DNA of 64,000 bases from Terriglobus roseus (GCF_900102185.1 NZ_LT629690.1:2418001-2482000), one strand, 5' to 3'; positions 8,011 through 16,807 are shown, numbered from the stretch's first letter. Notes: a model not told the origin generated them from the sequence alone. Numbers and translations: made by a program.

Positions 8011-9411
8011 ATGAACACCCGCAGAGAAAAAGATTCGCTTGGCTATGTAGAGGTTCCGGCCGAAGCGTTGTACGGAGCGCAAACCGCTCGTGCCATTGAA
8101 AACTTCCCCATTAGCGGCCTCCGCGCCAATCCTTTTCTCGTCCGTGCTTTAGTGCTCATCAAATTGGCCGCAGCCAAGGTCAACGGCGACCTGGGACTGA
8201 TCTCCTCAGAGCAATCGCAAGCAATCCAGCAGGCGGCTCAGGAAGTCCTCCACGGCCAACATCTCGACCAGTTCGTAGTGGACGTCTTCCAGGCTGGTGC
8301 AGGCGTCTCGCTACACATGAACACCAACGAAGTGCTCGCCAACCGAGCGTCGCAGATCCTTGGCGGCAATCTGGGCGAATACGCGCAGGCGCATCCGAAC
8401 GACCACGTGAACTACGGCCAGAGCACCAACGACGTCTTCCCAACTGCCATGCGACTCTCTGCCCTACTAGCGTTGCACGAGCTTTATCCGGTGCTGGAAT
8501 CGCTAACGGAAGGTCTGGAAACAAAGGCCGCCGAGTTTGACCACATTCTAAAATCTGGCCGCACCCACATGCAGGACGCGGTTCCCATTCGTTTGGGTCA
8601 AGAATTTGCAGCCTACGCCGTGGCCATCCGCCGCTCTAAAACCTTCATTGCTGAGGCCAGCGCCGGTCTTCGTGAACTGGGACTCGGCGGCTCAGCCGTT
8701 GGCACCGGCATCAACACCCATCCCAAGTATCGTTTTGCTGCCATTGATTTGTTAGCGAAACTAACGGGTGAACCCCTAATCGCTGCGGAAGACATGCGCT
8801 ATGCCATGCAGTCCTGTGCGCCCATGGCCAGCGTCTCCGGTGCGCTACGTACGCTGGCGCTAGAAGTCGTCCGCATCTCCAACGACCTCCGTTTGCTATC
8901 TTCTGGCCCCAATACTGGTTTCCGAGAAATCGATCTCCCTGGGTTACAACCGGGCTCATCCATCATGCCGGGCAAGGTCAATCCGGTGCTGCCGGAACTC
9001 ACCGCCATGGTTGGTTTTCAGGTTTGCGGTAATGATGCGGCGGTTGCTATGGCTGTCCAGGCAGGCCAGCTTGAATTGAATGTGATGATGCCCACCATGG
9101 CGCACAATGTTCTCCAGTCCATCACCATCCTCTCGAACACGCTGCGTGAGTTGGATCATCGCTGCATCCGCGGCATCACCGCCAACGAGGCTCGCTGTGC
9201 CTTCTACGCGCAATCTACGGTCTCGCTCGCCACGGCGCTCAATCCCTACATTGGCTATGCAAAAGCAGCGGAGGTCGTAAAAGAATCTATCGCTACCGGT
9301 CGATCCATCATCGACCTTGTACGTGAAAAAGGGCTGCTCACCGAGCATCAGATCAGCACCATCCTTGACGCACGTGCCATGACTGAACCGCGCGAAAAAG
9401 AAGACGCATAA
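8011..9411 (+). CDS. aspA: Aspartate ammonia-lyase
   Basis: The enzyme reversibly deaminates L-aspartate to fumarate and ammonia. The 466 residues match the aspartase/fumarase superfamily: YGAQT near the N-terminus, GRTHMQDAVPIRLGQEF in the middle, and the signature GSSIMPGKVNPVLPE (about residues 314-328). The PVLPE ending and the DAVP stretch fit aspartase better than class II fumarase, where the loop usually continues PTQCEA. The start ATG follows AAGGGAGATAGAGC. Aspartase with asnB and fumarase in the same 9 kb suggests local clustering of aspartate and fumarate metabolism. Confusion with FumC is possible but less likely. Confidence 0.87.
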   Translation: MNTRREKDSLGYVEVPAEALYGAQTARAIENFPISGLRANPFLVRALVLIKLAAAKVNGDLGLISSEQSQAIQQAAQEVLHGQHLDQFVVDVFQAGAGVSLHMNTNEVLANRASQILGGNLGEYAQAHPNDHVNYGQSTNDVFPTAMRLSALLALHELYPVLESLTEGLETKAAEFDHILKSGRTHMQDAVPIRLGQEFAAYAVAIRRSKTFIAEASAGLRELGLGGSAVGTGINTHPKYRFAAIDLLAKLTGEPLIAAEDMRYAMQSCAPMASVSGALRTLALEVVRISNDLRLLSSGPNTGFREIDLPGLQPGSSIMPGKVNPVLPELTAMVGFQVCGNDAAVAMAVQAGQLELNVMMPTMAHNVLQSITILSNTLRELDHRCIRGITANEARCAFYAQSTVSLATALNPYIGYAKAAEVVKESIATGRSIIDLVREKGLLTEHQISTILDARAMTEPREKEDA

Positions 9412-9419
9412 CGCAGACA

Positions 9420-9440
9420 GGCCGCCTCGAAGGGCGGCCC
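9420..9440. terminator. GC-rich hairpin between convergent aspA and the outer membrane protein gene
   Basis: GGCCGCC (9420-9426), loop TCGAAG, GGCGGCC (9433-9439). There is no long T tract on either strand, so it is a weak intrinsic terminator at best, but its place between convergent genes fits that role. Confidence 0.5.
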
Positions 9441-9462
9441 ATGCTTAAAACATCTTGGGAAA

Positions 9463-10173
9463 CTACCGCTTCGACTGACGTCCGAAGCGGTACACAACAC
9501 CCGCCTGCACACCCAGGTTGTTCTGTACCGTTCCACCAAAGGTGGTGCCCACGTAGGTAGGCTGCACACGAACTGCCAGGTTGTTGTAGATGTTGTAATC
9601 CGCGATCACAGAAAGTGAATAAGCAAACTTCGCGTTGGAATCCGGCCACATGCCCAGGTCTTCCGAGCGCAGTCCCTTCGCATCGCCACCGAACTTGCTC
9701 ATGGCCACACCGGCCACAGCGTTGGCGCTGAGTGTGTACTTTTCCTTGGCGTAAAAGCGGTACTGCGGACCCGCCATGAAGGTGTATTCGCTGATCTGCG
9801 GGCTATACACGCCATTCTTCACGTACAGGTTCGGAATGTTCGCATTGCCATAGAAGCCACGCACATCGCCCACAATACCCAGCGTGGGGCTGAGCTGATA
9901 GTTGGCGTTCATGAAGAAGTTCACTTCAGAAATCTTCTGCAGGTTCTGGCCAGTACGGAAACGAAGGAAGCCGCCGCCGCCCGCTACTTCCCAGCGGTGC
10001 GAGTAGGCGTCCGCGATATTGCGCGCGATGCGTGCCTGACGATTCGCGTTCTGGCGACGCGAGCTGCGGGTAGGCGTAGACGAAGTGGCCTGTGCGGTGG
10101 CCGTTGCGGCAAACAGGATGAACGCGGCGGAGGCGGCAAGCGCGCGCGGCGCCGGTGCGGTGAAACGGAACAT
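9463..10173 (-). CDS. Outer membrane beta-barrel protein
   Basis: The 236-residue protein has a signal peptide (MFRFTAPAPRALAASAAFIL, cut near ATAQA) followed by alternating hydrophobic strands of a small beta barrel: WEVAGGGGFLRFRTG, FMNANYQLSPTLGIVGDVRGF, YTFMAGPQYRFY and others. It ends in VQAGVVYRFG before a short basic tail. It resembles OmpA-like or opacity-type porins without a peptidoglycan-binding domain. The ATG at 10173 has GAGGAG nine bases upstream; an in-frame TTG lies one codon earlier. The cargo or function is unknown. Confidence 0.8.
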   Translation of the reverse strand: MFRFTAPAPRALAASAAFILFAATATAQATSSTPTRSSRRQNANRQARIARNIADAYSHRWEVAGGGGFLRFRTGQNLQKISEVNFFMNANYQLSPTLGIVGDVRGFYGNANIPNLYVKNGVYSPQISEYTFMAGPQYRFYAKEKYTLSANAVAGVAMSKFGGDAKGLRSEDLGMWPDSNAKFAYSLSVIADYNIYNNLAVRVQPTYVGTTFGGTVQNNLGVQAGVVYRFGRQSKR

Positions 10174-10307
10174 CAACCAATACTCCTCAGGTGGCCCGGT
10201 GGCTTGCTACGTTGGACGGAAGCGGATAAAAATCCGGGACGACCCGGACGGACCACAACACCCATTAGAACATTCCCTGCCGGACACGCGCGAGAAAGAA
10301 CCGAACC

Positions 10308-10910
10308 ATGGCAAAACAGAGTAGAAATTCCGGCAGATCCAATCGTCGCGGCGGCAGCAACGGCGTCGGCAAGTTCATCTTTGGCATGTTTTTTGGAGCC
10401 GCCCTCACCTTGCTGACCATCGCTGCATGGATGCGTTTTGGTAAGCCTCCCGTCGCCGTTAGCGATGCGGCATCTCTCTGGGAGCCGCTGGTGGCCAGTG
10501 TCCCGGCCAATGCACGTGCAAAATCCGAGGCAAAAACGCCGCCGTTCCCTGCCAGCGAAGACACCTTTGAGGCTGCTGCAAAGCTCTACCGGCAGCAGTG
10601 TGTTTCATGCCACGGCGCGCCCGGGCAGAGCTCCACGACCGGCCGGGCCATGTCGCCTCGAGCACCACAATTCTTCTCGCCGCAGGACAAATCAGTCCTC
10701 GCAAGCCAGAAGCCAGGCGAGATTTACTGGAAGACTGCTTACGGTATTCGCCGCACCGGCATGCCCGCCTTCGGCAAGACGTTTACCGATACGCAACTAT
10801 GGCAGATTAGCCTGCTTTTGCAGGCGTCCAACGGTGAACTACCCGATCCGGTTCGCGCTTTACTCACTGAGGGATTGCCCCCGCTGCAACCGACCGAAAT
10901 CAAGCCTTAA
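10308..10910 (+). CDS. Membrane-anchored c-type cytochrome (monoheme)
   Basis: This 200-residue protein starts with a basic Ser/Arg/Gly-rich stretch and one membrane segment (FIFGMFFGAALTLLTIAAW, about 23-41) that would anchor it in the inner membrane. The periplasmic part holds one heme-attachment motif, CVSCH, followed by a likely Met ligand in RRTGMPAFG. This matches the cytochrome_CBB3-like fold used for electron carriers. No oxidase or dehydrogenase subunit is adjacent, so its redox partner is unknown. It is a single-gene unit ending at a clear terminator. Confidence 0.85.
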   Translation: MAKQSRNSGRSNRRGGSNGVGKFIFGMFFGAALTLLTIAAWMRFGKPPVAVSDAASLWEPLVASVPANARAKSEAKTPPFPASEDTFEAAAKLYRQQCVSCHGAPGQSSTTGRAMSPRAPQFFSPQDKSVLASQKPGEIYWKTAYGIRRTGMPAFGKTFTDTQLWQISLLLQASNGELPDPVRALLTEGLPPLQPTEIKP

Positions 10911-10912
10911 AC

Positions 10913-10945
10913 AAAAAAAGGCCCCGGCATCAACCGGGGCCTTTC
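10913..10945. terminator. Strong bidirectional terminator
   Basis: GGCCCCGG (10920-10927), loop CATCAA, CCGGGGCC (10934-10941), flanked by a run of A before and TTT after. It separates the cytochrome gene from the convergent DUF481-type gene. Confidence 0.88.
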
Positions 10946-10962
10946 GCATTCATGCACGTCGT

Positions 10963-12126
10963 TTATTTCAACGCGTACGTCAGTCCTGTTGTGAAAGTGA
11001 AACTGTTCTTCTGGTAACCGGGATCAGGGTTATTGATGTAGCTATCCAGAGCCGTCACATTCAACGACAACCGTTTGAATAACGGTGCAGCCAGATTCAG
11101 ACTGCCGTTCGCGGAATATGCGTTGAAATCGTTCCACGCCGGCAGGTATGCCGCAGTCTGCGTTAATACCATCTTGTAAGGCAGAGACCTGCGGTACGCT
11201 TCGCTGAACGTTGAACCAAACAGATTCAGGTTCAACGTGGGATCGAAGTGGCCCTGCCGTTGATAGTGCGCATCCGCTTTCAGATCGAGCTGATGCAACG
11301 GCGTATTGAACACCGTCCAACCAAAACCACCACCATAGAGCTGATTTAACGCGATGCTCTGTGCGTAGTTATGATCGAACGCCACGGTGCCCAGCACATA
11401 GACGCGCTTTGAGATGTACTCATCGCGTTCGGCGTCCGCGTGCATAATGCTGGTCTTGGCCTGTACATCACCGCCAGTACCGCTGAGGACCGGCGGCGTG
11501 GTCAGAACGCCATAGTTTTCCAGGAAATTCGCCGTAGTTCTGTTACGTGTTCGCAAATACGGAATCACCGGAATCGTCCGGATTAGCGAAATGCCAGTGG
11601 AGATGGAACCACCGTGAACGGTCGCCTGCGTAAAGCTTGTGCCCAGATTTACAGCACCATTCCATCCCTGGAAGAAAGATGGGTCATGCGTCAGCGAGCT
11701 CTTGAAGGTCTTCTCATCCACGACAAGGGCGACGTCCTTCATCGGAACCGTCTGTGAAGGAACCTGGGGAGTCTCCTCCACGGTCAGGGTGTCCGTGGTG
11801 ATCTCCACCGGGGCTGGCACCACCTTCCTCGATTGCGCAACCGGGACGCCATGCTTGAGAACAGCAAACGCGCCATGTGTCTTCAGATCTTTTATTTGTT
11901 TCAGTGGCACGGTAATCTCGCCGGCCATGTCGCTATTAAAAACGACACTGTCGCCGACACTTCGTACCATCGTGCCGCTGAGCTGATCACCGTTCGTAAA
12001 GATCAGGACATCCTTCTCGGGCGCCGCTTGCTGCGCCTTCAGCCCCATCCCTACACCGAGCACAAGCAGGCTGGCCACTCGCGCATTCATTCTCCTGGGC
12101 ATGTAACGTGTCATGGTAGTTAGCAT
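10963..12126 (-). CDS. DUF481-type outer membrane protein
   Basis: The 387-residue exported protein has a signal peptide (around MNARVASLLVLGVGMGLKAQ). A small domain with TNGDQLSGTMVRSVGDSVVF and AGEITVPLKQIKDLKTHG recalls the DUF481 N-terminal region. A long beta-barrel region follows, ending FTFTTGLTYALK. DUF481 proteins are predicted outer-membrane barrels of unknown function. Several in-frame ATGs lie near the start (12126, 12114, 12102, 12090); the one at 12090 begins directly at the signal peptide, so the true start may be up to 12 codons downstream of the one given. Confidence 0.75.
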   Translation of the reverse strand: MLTTMTRYMPRRMNARVASLLVLGVGMGLKAQQAAPEKDVLIFTNGDQLSGTMVRSVGDSVVFNSDMAGEITVPLKQIKDLKTHGAFAVLKHGVPVAQSRKVVPAPVEITTDTLTVEETPQVPSQTVPMKDVALVVDEKTFKSSLTHDPSFFQGWNGAVNLGTSFTQATVHGGSISTGISLIRTIPVIPYLRTRNRTTANFLENYGVLTTPPVLSGTGGDVQAKTSIMHADAERDEYISKRVYVLGTVAFDHNYAQSIALNQLYGGGFGWTVFNTPLHQLDLKADAHYQRQGHFDPTLNLNLFGSTFSEAYRRSLPYKMVLTQTAAYLPAWNDFNAYSANGSLNLAAPLFKRLSLNVTALDSYINNPDPGYQKNSFTFTTGLTYALK

Positions 12127-12142
12127 AGCTTGAGGTATTCTG

Positions 12143-12853
12143 ATGCACTCCTTGCCGTTGTTAACCTGTCAAGTCCTGCAGGTTGGGCCCACGATACCAA
12201 TACCTTTGCACCCGCAGCAGATCTCTGGCGTGTTTTTTCGCTTTTTTGAGGTCGCCGCCATCTCGCTGGGTGCACTTGGCGGGGTATTGGCCCTGCGTCG
12301 TGACCATACTTCGCGTTACGACGTGATTGGATTGCTGGGGTTGGGATTGCTAAGCGGCGTGGGAGGTGGACTGGTACGCGACATCATGCTGGGCGATGGG
12401 CCACCGCTTGCATTGATGCACCCTTCGTACCTTGCATACGCGCTTGCAGGTGCTGCCATCGGCATCTTCTTTGGACATACCGTAGGCGCTCGGATGCTGG
12501 CCTTCATGAATATCGTGGATGCGCTCGCACTAGGCCTCTTCACGGTTGCCGGCAGCACGCGAGCGATGAATGCCCACTTGGGCTTTCTGCCATGCCTGAT
12601 GCTGGGCGTTACAACAGCCGTGGGCGGCGGTGCTCTGAAGGATTTATTCAGCGGTAAAACACCCGCCACGTTCCAGGAAGGCGAACTCTATGCCCTGGTC
12701 GCCACTTTTGCGGCCGCAGCATTTCTCGGGCTGGTCCGGGCAGGCGTTCCGATAAACCACGCGGCGTCTATCGGCACCACCATTGGCTTCGGCTTGAGGC
12801 TGCTTGCAATTCGGTATGGATGGCGGACTCGAGCAATCGGAACACTTTCGTAA
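12143..12853 (+). CDS. TRIC-family (UPF0126) membrane channel protein
   Basis: The 236-residue integral membrane protein is built from two repeats of the UPF0126/TRIC type. Each has a glycine-rich signature: GVGGGLVRDIMLGDGPP in the first and AVGGGALKDLFSGKTP in the second. In the second repeat the usual Arg is Lys. Prokaryotic TRIC proteins form cation channels as trimers; activity here is inferred. The ATG at 12143 lies 16 bases from the divergent DUF481 gene start, so their promoters must overlap or one start lies further in. Confidence 0.85.
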   Translation: MHSLPLLTCQVLQVGPTIPIPLHPQQISGVFFRFFEVAAISLGALGGVLALRRDHTSRYDVIGLLGLGLLSGVGGGLVRDIMLGDGPPLALMHPSYLAYALAGAAIGIFFGHTVGARMLAFMNIVDALALGLFTVAGSTRAMNAHLGFLPCLMLGVTTAVGGGALKDLFSGKTPATFQEGELYALVATFAAAAFLGLVRAGVPINHAASIGTTIGFGLRLLAIRYGWRTRAIGTLS

Positions 12854-12854
12854 C

Positions 12855-12866
12855 CGAAACGTTTCG
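12855..12866. promoter_or_regulatory. Perfect 12-bp palindrome CGAAACGTTTCG
   Basis: It lies just after the TRIC gene stop, in the 212-base gap before the gvpF/L-like gene. GAAACGTTTC cores resemble operators of LacI-type regulators, but no such regulator is nearby. It may be chance or a weak control site for the downstream gene. Confidence 0.3.
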
Positions 12867-13013
12867 ATCTCAAGTGCAGCCTGCAAATCCCTAAAGTGTC
12901 CTAAAGAAAGCCAGAAACACGGGCTTGCCAACTGTTTCTTTGTGCGCTTACTATTCGCTTCGCGTCGGGAGATTCACATTTCACCCAGACGCCCGAGACC
13001 CGGACAGGTCAAA

Positions 13014-13042
13014 CCGTAACCATGGGGTTACCCATGTAACGG
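13014..13042 (+). promoter_or_regulatory. Imperfect inverted repeat upstream of the gvpF/L-like gene
   Basis: The arms CCGTAACCATGGG and ACCCATGTAACGG are inverted with one bulge, and the repeat ends 23 bases before the ATG, overlapping the likely leader. It may fold in the transcript or bind a regulator. Confidence 0.35.
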
Positions 13043-13065
13043 CGCGAATTGGGAGAGAAACAAAG

Positions 13066-13806
13066 ATGTCGTGGTATGCCTATTGCATCGCGGAAAGGAC
13101 TGCCTTTCCGGAGCTTCTTCGCCACCGTCGTCCGATGCCACTTGATGGAATCTCGGGCCTCTTCGGAAATCAAACCTTCGCCTTCCCCGCCAGTGACCTC
13201 GCCGTTGTCGTCTCGGAACACACCCCCGAAGACGAAGCACGCATGGACCAGCAAGCTCAGCGCGATCATGCGCGTGTGATTGCGGAGTGCTTCAAGCACG
13301 CCACGGTTCTTCCCTTCCGTTTCGGAACCCACTTTGAAGACGATGACGCTCTGCGTCGCTCCGTCCGCTCAAACCATCGCCACTTCATCCACAACGTGGA
13401 ACGCCTGCGCGGCAAAGCCGAGATGCACCTTAAGGTGCTCGTCGACGACATCTGCGGAGAGTCTCACAAGATCGTTCAGGGCACCGTCGGCAAGGAATAC
13501 CTTGCCAGCCTGCGCGAGAGCGCCAGTGCACAGCGTGAACGCCAGTCGAAGGCTCGCGCTCTGCAGGTACAGATGCAGCGCATGTTCCTCCCCGACGCAG
13601 AAGAAGTTACCTGCAAGCGCGCCGGCGAAGGCAAGATGTTGCTCGATATTGCCCACCTAGTGGACAAGAAGCACATCGAGCGCTACCAGAACAAGTACTC
13701 CACCGCCATGGACATGCTGAAGGACTGCCGTATGCAGCTCTCCGGCCCGTGGCCTCCGTATCACTTCGTGCAACGGCACCAGCCGCCGCACAACTCAGCC
13801 AACTAA
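13066..13806 (+). CDS. GvpL/GvpF-family protein, isolated from other gas vesicle genes
   Basis: This 246-residue protein matches the GvpL/GvpF family. Its N-terminal domain has WYAYCIAER, then GLFGNQTFAFPASDLAVVVSEH, then HARVIAECFKHATVLPFRFGTHF, a hallmark stretch of the family. The C-terminal half is an Arg/Glu/Lys-rich helical region. In gas-vesicle clusters these proteins are accessory structural factors. No gvpA or other gvp gene is present here, so a non-vesicle role is likely. The ATG at 13066 follows GGGAGAGAAACAAAG; the frame is open 47 codons further upstream without family-like sequence. Confidence 0.85.
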   Translation: MSWYAYCIAERTAFPELLRHRRPMPLDGISGLFGNQTFAFPASDLAVVVSEHTPEDEARMDQQAQRDHARVIAECFKHATVLPFRFGTHFEDDDALRRSVRSNHRHFIHNVERLRGKAEMHLKVLVDDICGESHKIVQGTVGKEYLASLRESASAQRERQSKARALQVQMQRMFLPDAEEVTCKRAGEGKMLLDIAHLVDKKHIERYQNKYSTAMDMLKDCRMQLSGPWPPYHFVQRHQPPHNSAN

Positions 13807-13826
13807 CAGGTTGGTCCTTAACAAAG

Positions 13827-13852
13827 AAAGCCCGCTTAAACGAGCGGGCTTT
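13827..13852 (+). terminator. Rho-independent terminator
   Basis: AAAGCCCGCT (13827-13836), loop TAAACG, AGCGGGCTTT (13843-13852). It lies between the convergent gvpF/L-like gene and the small glycine-repeat gene and can act on both strands. Confidence 0.88.
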
Positions 13853-13867
13853 CCTACTTTGCAATCT

Positions 13868-14086
13868 TCATCTCTCAAGTACGGTAAGCCGGTCCACGGT
13901 CAGCTCTCGGATATGCAACGAATCGATACGCGCTTCAAGAATCCGTAACCGACGAATAGCCAGCGCTCCAACCGCAACAGCACCAATTGCGACTGCACCT
14001 ACTGCCAACGCGCCAATTGCAAGAGAACCGGTGGCCATGGTTCCCACAGCAAGTGCGCCGCAGGACTCTTTCTTCCGTAGAGCCAT
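13868..14086 (-). CDS. Small hydrophobic glycine-repeat protein
   Basis: This 72-residue protein has a very good ribosome-binding site (GGAGGT five bases before the ATG at 14086). After a short basic head (MALRKKESCG) it is built from repeats with a five-residue period ending in Gly: ALAVG, TMATG, SLAIG, ALAVG, AVAIG, AVAVG. It then turns into an alternating pattern of Leu/Ile/Val with Arg and Glu (RRLRILEARIDSLHIRELTV). The regular small-hydrophobic-Gly repeats could form a short beta-solenoid or a membrane hairpin. I recall similar uncharacterised bacterial proteins but cannot name a family. It sits 28 bases after pgsA on the same strand. Confidence 0.7.
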   Translation of the reverse strand: MALRKKESCGALAVGTMATGSLAIGALAVGAVAIGAVAVGALAIRRLRILEARIDSLHIRELTVDRLTVLER

Positions 14087-14114
14087 ACCGCACCTCCTTT
14101 TTGGTTTGAACTGA

Positions 14115-14822
14115 CTAAGCGTTGCCTGCCGTGGGCCCAACTGCTGCCACAGTCTTCTTACGGCTCATGAGGCGGCTGCGCTTCTTACGCGATACCTGGC
14201 TGGCGTGATCCAACTTGCTCCAGAAAGCAACGAAGTAATCGATCGCGCTCAGGATGGATACAAACGTCATCCAGTAGATAGCGGTCACCGCGATGATGTG
14301 CACCGGAACAAAGAACCATCCGGTGTCATTTCGCCATCCCGGACCAACCCACCAGGCGTTCCATCCGCGATCAAGAATTGCAGCGACTACCGAAACTATT
14401 TGCAGCACCGTCTTCAGCTTGCCAACTTCACTGGCGTCGATTGTGAACCCTTCGTTTGCGGCAATCGAACGGAGACCGCTGACCAGGAACTCGCGACCAA
14501 TGACCAGCACCGCGATCCAGGGTTTCACAACGTGCGGATTGAAGCTGACAAGGCAAACATATCCGGCCGTCACCAGCATCTTGTCCGCCAGCGGGTCCAG
14601 CAACATACCGATAGTAGTGATCTGTCCGCGTTTACGGGCAAGGTAGCCGTCCAACCCATCCGTGATGGCCGCCAGAATAAACAGCAGCGACGCAGCCACT
14701 TCCTGCGCATGCCCCGTGATCGGCGAGCTTGCGGAGAGCAGCCAGATAAGCAGCGGAAGGCAAGCTATCCGGCTCATCGTAATGGAATTGGGCAGATTCA
14801 AACGGAATGTACCTGGCCGCAA
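14115..14822 (-). CDS. pgsA: CDP-diacylglycerol-glycerol-3-phosphate 3-phosphatidyltransferase
   Basis: This integral membrane enzyme makes phosphatidylglycerol phosphate. The CDP-alcohol phosphotransferase signature DG-x2-AR-x8-G-x3-D-x3-D is complete in DGYLARKRGQITTIGMLLDPLAD, shown here as its key spaced residues (about 58-80). The N-terminus NLPNSITMSRI matches typical PgsA openings. The frame begins with TTG at 14822 directly after a stop; a second TTG at 14801 would give the more typical start MNLPNSIT. A basic C-terminal extension (SRKKRSRLMSRKK) is longer than usual. Phosphatidylserine synthase relatives share the motif, but the N-terminus favours PgsA. Confidence 0.87.
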   Translation of the reverse strand: MRPGTFRLNLPNSITMSRIACLPLLIWLLSASSPITGHAQEVAASLLFILAAITDGLDGYLARKRGQITTIGMLLDPLADKMLVTAGYVCLVSFNPHVVKPWIAVLVIGREFLVSGLRSIAANEGFTIDASEVGKLKTVLQIVSVVAAILDRGWNAWWVGPGWRNDTGWFFVPVHIIAVTAIYWMTFVSILSAIDYFVAFWSKLDHASQVSRKKRSRLMSRKKTVAAVGPTAGNA

Positions 14823-14939
14823 TCAGGCACCATGCCCGACAGCGACGTCAACATGATTCTTGCACAAGGAACCCAAAAGCAGAACGTAGCAACCGCGACG
14901 ACTTCCGCCGCGATCGCTACGCACTCATCTCCTACGTTG

Positions 14940-16235
14940 TTAAGCGTAGATACCGCGCTGTTTCGTCGTATAAGCCACACGATCAATCGCCAGCATGTAC
15001 GCCGCAATGCGGTTGTTCACGCCATGCGCCTCTGCGTATCGAATCACGTCGGAAAAGCTTTGAGTCATAAGGCGATCGAGCCGGTCATTTACTTCATCTT
15101 CCGTCCAGAAGTAGCCCATGCGATCCTGCACCCATTCGAAGTAGCTGGCAGTGACGCCACCCGCATTCGCAAGAATGTCCGGCACGACGAACACGCCATT
15201 CTTCTCCAGGATGTCGTCCGCTGCAGGCGTCGTGGGACCGTTCGCGCCTTCCACAAGAATCTTTGCTTTCACTGCACCGGCATTGCGGCTGGTGATCACA
15301 TTCTCATGCGCTGCGGGAATCAGAATCTCGCACTCAGCGGTCAACAGTTCTTCGCTATTCGCCTCGGATGCGCCACTGAAATTGCGAATCGAACCGTTCT
15401 TCTTGCGATGCTCGACCAATGCAGGAATGTTGATGCCGTCCGCGTTATATAGACCACCATCCCACTCCGCGATGCCGATCACCTTGTAGCCTTTTTCGCG
15501 CAACAACAGAGCAGCATTCGATCCCACATTACCAAATCCCTGAACGACTACGCGGCAATCCGCAGGCTTCATATTCAGGTACTGCAGAGCCTGATCGCAG
15601 GCCACGGAGACACCGCGCCCTGTTGCCGCTGAACGCCCACGCGAGCCGCCAATATTGATAGGCTTGCCCGTCACCACACTGGTAACGGTCTGCCGCATAT
15701 GCATGGAGTAGGTATCCATGATCCACGCCATCGTCTGTTCGTTCGTATTTACGTCCGGTGCAGGAACGTCCTTCTCCGGGCCAAACACGTCGATCATCTC
15801 GGCGGTATAACGACGCGTCAGCCGCTCCAGTTCCCCCTGGCTCATTTTCTTCGGATCACAAATGACGCCGCCCTTTGCGCCACCGAACGGGATATTCACC
15901 ACGGCGCACTTCCACGTCATCCAGCTTGCCAGCGCGCGTACCTCGTCCAACGACACATCCGGCGCGTACCGAATACCGCCCTTTGCAGGTCCTCGCGCCA
16001 TCGAATGCTGCACACGATAGCCAGTGAAAACCTCAATACGGCCATCGTCCATCATTACCGGGAAGTGCACAATGATCTCGCGATTCGGCTGGCTCAACAC
16101 TTTCCAGATCCCTGCGTCCAGATCCAGTTTCTTTGCCGCAAATTCAAAGCGGGCGGCCTGAGCCTCCCACGGGTTCATTTCCTTTTCCAAAGCTGCTTCT
16201 GCTGCAGCCTGTTCCAGATCAGCCGTTACTGCCAT
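14940..16235 (-). CDS. gdhA: Glu/Leu/Phe/Val dehydrogenase family, glutamate dehydrogenase
   Basis: The enzyme links 2-oxoglutarate and ammonia to glutamate. The 431 residues include the substrate-binding GPAKGGIRY (Lys85), Lys109 in TWKCA and the catalytic Lys121 in [10 protein letters not shown] Rossmann domain follows with [13 protein letters not shown]. Length and motifs fit the hexameric bacterial and archaeal type. The cofactor preference is not certain from sequence. The gene stands alone, divergent from rhaM across a 233-base gap. Confidence 0.9.
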   Translation of the reverse strand: MAVTADLEQAAAEAALEKEMNPWEAQAARFEFAAKKLDLDAGIWKVLSQPNREIIVHFPVMMDDGRIEVFTGYRVQHSMARGPAKGGIRYAPDVSLDEVRALASWMTWKCAVVNIPFGGAKGGVICDPKKMSQGELERLTRRYTAEMIDVFGPEKDVPAPDVNTNEQTMAWIMDTYSMHMRQTVTSVVTGKPINIGGSRGRSAATGRGVSVACDQALQYLNMKPADCRVVVQGFGNVGSNAALLLREKGYKVIGIAEWDGGLYNADGINIPALVEHRKKNGSIRNFSGASEANSEELLTAECEILIPAAHENVITSRNAGAVKAKILVEGANGPTTPAADDILEKNGVFVVPDILANAGGVTASYFEWVQDRMGYFWTEDEVNDRLDRLMTQSFSDVIRYAEAHGVNNRIAAYMLAIDRVAYTTKQRGIYA

Positions 16236-16468
16236 ACTTCTACGCCTTCTTTCCTTCGTCTCCTCCGGTCACGCAGGGCCGCAGAAGACCACTTCAGTTG
16301 GACGCCTCAAAACCTGCCACAGGTGCATGAACAATCCGCGACATACGGCCATTTGGCGGCCAAACCGGCGAAGTATAAGCATCCAGCCAAACAATGAGCA
16401 AGGCATGCCAGGCGCTGTGTATCGTATCGGCTAACAGCGTTTAATCTTCTTGCGGAGGAATTTCGCAC
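16236..16468. other. Divergent intergenic region between gdhA and rhaM
   Basis: This 233-base gap must hold promoters for both genes. I see no clear paired -35/-10 boxes or strong dyad. The only clear element is GGAGG ten bases before the GTG of rhaM. Confidence 0.5.
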
Positions 16469-16807
16469 GTGCCACGGTACGCCTATCAGCTCCGCATCCG
16501 CGAAGGCTGCGAAGACGAATACGATCGCCGCCATGTGGCCGTCTGGCCGGAGTTGCTAAAAGACCTTGCAGACGCAGGCGTGCACGAATACTCCATCTTC
16601 CGCCGCGACCAGCAACTGTTCCTGTACCTTCACGTGGATAGCTTCGATGCCTTCCTCGCCCGCATGGCAACCAGCGAAGCGAACAAGCGTTGGCAGGCCA
16701 TGATGGCCGACATCTTTGAACCCGTACCCGATCTTGCACCGGGCGAACGTTACGCCATGATGCCCGAAGTCTTCTACATGCCCGGCCACCCCGAAGGAAC
16801 CGAATGA
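16469..16807 (+). CDS. rhaM: L-rhamnose mutarotase
   Basis: The protein interconverts alpha and beta anomers of L-rhamnose before isomerisation. The 112 residues match the RhaM fold: YAYQLRIREGCEDEYDRRH, then VWPELLKDLADAGVHEYSI, then FRRDQQLFLYLHVD, and finally WQAMMADIFEP. The conserved His in RRHVAVWPEL is present. The start is GTG at 16469 with GGAGG ten bases upstream. Its TGA overlaps the ATG of rhaI as ATGA, so the pair is translationally coupled. Confidence 0.88.
   Translation: MPRYAYQLRIREGCEDEYDRRHVAVWPELLKDLADAGVHEYSIFRRDQQLFLYLHVDSFDAFLARMATSEANKRWQAMMADIFEPVPDLAPGERYAMMPEVFYMPGHPEGTE

Noticed and set aside
14205-15452. 415-residue plus-strand frame across pgsA and gdhA
   Set aside because: Antisense to two strong enzyme genes; composition typical of a shadow.
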